The notes under the pieces: generated by a model
Told to the model about the DNA's origin: nothing
The model's input: only the letters and a program-made list of their open reading frames with translations
Database searches by the model: none
Position numbers and translations under genes: made by a program
In this document: positions 6,492 through 8,004 of the stretch, piece by piece
How positions within the stretch are numbered: position 1 is the stretch's first letter
How the letters are laid out: the number at the start of each line of letters is the position of its first letter
Source: Thermoguttaceae bacterium
Lineage (GTDB): Bacteria > Planctomycetota > Planctomycetia > Pirellulales > Thermoguttaceae
Direction: 5' to 3'
NCBI GenBank assembly: GCA_017454585.1
Contig: JAFTCU010000183.1
Location: forward strand, 1 to 8,004
DNA: 8,004 nucleotides

Positions 6492-6688
6492 ATTTTGGCT
6501 CCTTCACAAAATATTACGGCTATTTTATTGCAAGACTTAAAGAAAAAAGAGGAGACCCGTGATTTTTTCATTTTATGAGTTTGAATTTATCCTTATTTCC
6601 CTAAAAATCAAACTTTCTCTTTAGAAAGATTGGTTTTTCCCTAATCAAAAGTAGATCCTCGTCCGTTTACATCTGAAAAGGCTTCTTT
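6492..6688. promoter_or_regulatory. AT-rich divergent intergenic region with both genes' translation signals
   Basis: This 197-bp gap separates two divergent genes and is much more AT-rich than the coding sequence around it, as expected for a two-way promoter region. On the minus strand, TAATAT (plus coordinates 6511-6516) and TAAAAT (6522-6527) are possible -10 boxes, but neither has a good -35 at 16-18 bp. On the plus strand, TTGAAT at 6581-6586 and TAAAAA at 6602-6607 are a weak pair with a 15-bp spacer. AAAAGG at 6676-6681 is the permease ribosome binding site. No operator is recognisable apart from the hairpin listed separately. Confidence 0.5.
6606..6638 (+). terminator. Terminator-like hairpin upstream of the permease gene
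   Basis: A 13-bp stem, 6606-6618 with 6623-6635, has one mismatch and one G-U pair, a CTTT loop, and a run of T through 6638. It ends 50 nt before the permease start codon. No plus-strand gene lies just upstream, so if it terminates transcription it would act on the permease leader (attenuation) or block readthrough from the left. The stem is AT-rich and the T-run is short beyond the stem, so it may instead be an operator-type dyad. Confidence 0.4.
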
Positions 6689-7933
6689 ATGACTGGAATC
6701 GGCGCACTCATCGGCCTGGCGGTCGGCATTTTTTTAATCATTAAGAAATTCAATCCTGCGTACAGCATGATCCTCGCGGCGGTCCTCGGCGGTGTGATCG
6801 GCGGGCTGGATATGAATACCATCGTGAAGCAGATATTCGAGGGTGTGAGCGACATGGTGCCCGCAATCGTCCGGATACTCTCCGCGGGTGTGCTTTCCGG
6901 TGCGTTGGTCAAGACGGGAAGTGCGCAGAAAATCGCCGACTCCATCATTCGCGGACTTGGAACCCGGAACGTGCTTCTGGCCCTTGTTTTAGCGGTTTTT
7001 CTCCTCACGGTTTCAGGCGTGTTCGTTGATGTGGCTGTTATCACTGCAGCTCCGATCGGGCTGGCGGTCGGCGCAAAAGCGGGGCTTTCACGCGGCTGTG
7101 TCCTGCTGGCTCTTGTGGGGGGCGGCAAGGCAGGGAACGTCGTTTCGCCCAACCCGAACACGATTGCGGTCGCCGACTGTTTTCGGGCGGATCTTTCCGA
7201 TGTCATGCTCGCGAACTGGATCCCGGCCGTGGTGGGAGTGATTGTTACGGTCTTTCTCGCGTGGCTGATTTCCCGGCGTGGGCTGATCCTTACTGAAGAA
7301 ATGATAGAACATCCAACCGATGAGCAGAATAAAAGCCCGCGCCTTTGGGCGGCGCTTTGCGGCCCGGTCGTAACGCTGGCGCTTCTGGCCTTGCGTCCTC
7401 TGGCCGGAATCAAGATTGATCCGTTCCTCGCGCTTCCGGCGGGCGGTCTGGCGTGCATCGTAGTGACTCTGAACTGGTCGAAACTCCGCGAATCGCTGGA
7501 CTACGGCCTCTCGAAAATGTCGGGCGTGGCGATCCTTCTCGTGGGGACGGGCGCGCTGGCGGGGATTTTGAAGAATTCGACGCTGAAAGACATGGTACTT
7601 GATTTTCTCAAGTGGACCCATCTCCCGGAGGTGACGCTCGCGCCGGTTTCAGGCATTTTGATGTCGGCCGCGACGGGAAGCACTACCGCGGCGGCGACCG
7701 TGGCGGGAAATTCCTTCTCTGCGGCAATTCTGGCGGCAGGGGTCTCGGCTGTGGCCGGGGCTGCGATGATCAACGCCGGCGCGACCGTGATGGACCAGCT
7801 CCCCCACGGGTCGTTCTTCCACGCAACGGCCGGCTCGGTGCAAATGCCGATCCGCGAACGGCTCAAACTCGTTCCGCTCGAAACGGCCATCGGTTTCGTT
7901 CTGGCGCTCACGTCATTGCTGGCGAATATGTAG
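6689..7933 (+). CDS. GntP-family permease (gluconate/sugar-acid:H+ symporter family)
   Basis: This is a 414-residue inner-membrane protein with about 10-12 hydrophobic segments, slightly shorter than the roughly 440 residues usual for GntP. Family features are the N-terminal pair of segments (GIGALIGLAVGIFLIIK, then AYSMILAAVLGGVIGGL), a re-entrant-type glycine-rich loop GGGKAGNVVSPNPNTIA near 143-160, the small-residue stretch ATGSTTAAATVAGNSF, and the end LPHGSFFHATAGSVQ...RLKLVPLETAIGFVLAL. GntP members import gluconate, glycerate, fructuronate or similar acids with protons. The substrate cannot be read from the sequence, and no kinase or dehydrogenase lies next to it in this window. AAAAGG sits seven bases before the ATG. 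Leader structure is described separately. Confidence 0.92.
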   Translation: MTGIGALIGLAVGIFLIIKKFNPAYSMILAAVLGGVIGGLDMNTIVKQIFEGVSDMVPAIVRILSAGVLSGALVKTGSAQKIADSIIRGLGTRNVLLALVLAVFLLTVSGVFVDVAVITAAPIGLAVGAKAGLSRGCVLLALVGGGKAGNVVSPNPNTIAVADCFRADLSDVMLANWIPAVVGVIVTVFLAWLISRRGLILTEEMIEHPTDEQNKSPRLWAALCGPVVTLALLALRPLAGIKIDPFLALPAGGLACIVVTLNWSKLRESLDYGLSKMSGVAILLVGTGALAGILKNSTLKDMVLDFLKWTHLPEVTLAPVSGILMSAATGSTTAAATVAGNSFSAAILAAGVSAVAGAAMINAGATVMDQLPHGSFFHATAGSVQMPIRERLKLVPLETAIGFVLALTSLLANM

Positions 7934-8004
7934 TCCTGCGGAGACGGCGCTTCCTGCGTCGTTCAATCCGAAAGGACGGCCACTTCTACGGGGACGACGC
8001 TTCC
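7934..8004. repeat. Start of a ~50-bp tandem repeat running off the window
   Basis: The 21 bases at 7934-7954 match those at 7984-8004 at 17 positions, with an offset of 50 bp; the shared core is GACG.CGCTTCC. Between them is GTCGTTCAATCCGAAAGGAC, followed by GGCCAC. Only one full unit and part of the next are visible, so the period and copy number are uncertain. The stretch begins directly after the permease stop codon and contains no ORF start. It may be a dispersed intergenic repeat or the edge of a minisatellite. Confidence 0.45.

Overview
The window looks like the chromosome of a planctomycete, probably a host-associated or anaerobic member of the Pirellulales/Thermoguttaceae type. The main reason is the minus-strand gene at 5427-6491. 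Its central block (NWEKGKL..WRES, EAWSRRVG, QHVGRLRRVYERFG, GLYWSHFQAAL, WLEGAVQN.WSV) matches a conserved hypothetical protein that I remember from Planctomycetes. The assignment rests on memory of protein families; no search was run.

Layout. Bases 1-755 are the end of a translation operon: rpmI (bL35), a structured 148-nt gap, then rplT (bL20), closed by a strong intrinsic terminator at 785-823. Bases 1-46 show only the rpmI leader and its ribosome binding site. Next is a small cytoplasmic protein with a PsbP/DcrB-like N-terminal pattern and a His/Cys metal-binding tail (853-1404). Bases 1405-1910 hold no gene. Most of this gap is a nested, imperfect palindrome (1479-1825) built of GGATT/AATCC units spaced about 10 bp apart. 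A large exported protein follows (1911-4241); it looks like a member of an uncharacterised, possibly polysaccharide-processing family. pheS (4342-5361) comes next, with a good -10 box in front of it. It converges on the planctomycete-type hypothetical gene (5427-6491, minus) across a terminator whose right half is duplicated. That gene diverges from a GntP-family permease (6689-7933) across an AT-rich 197-bp gap. The last 71 bases begin what looks like a roughly 50-bp tandem repeat that runs off the window.

How the genes relate. rpmI and rplT supply two large-subunit ribosomal proteins, and pheS supplies the alpha chain of phenylalanyl-tRNA synthetase. Many bacteria keep infC-rpmI-rplT-pheS-pheT together. 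Here rplT and pheS are about 3.6 kb apart with two accessory genes and a repeat element between them, pheS has its own promoter-like sequence, and pheT does not follow. The exported protein and the GntP permease would fit a lifestyle of degrading glycans and taking up sugar acids, but nothing in the sequence links the two directly except a similar translation-initiation leader.

I see no CRISPR array, tRNA, rRNA, insertion sequence or defence system. The items most worth a second look are the phased palindromic repeat, the His/Cys-tailed protein, the rpmI-rplT gap with mutually exclusive hairpins, and the two uncharacterised families.
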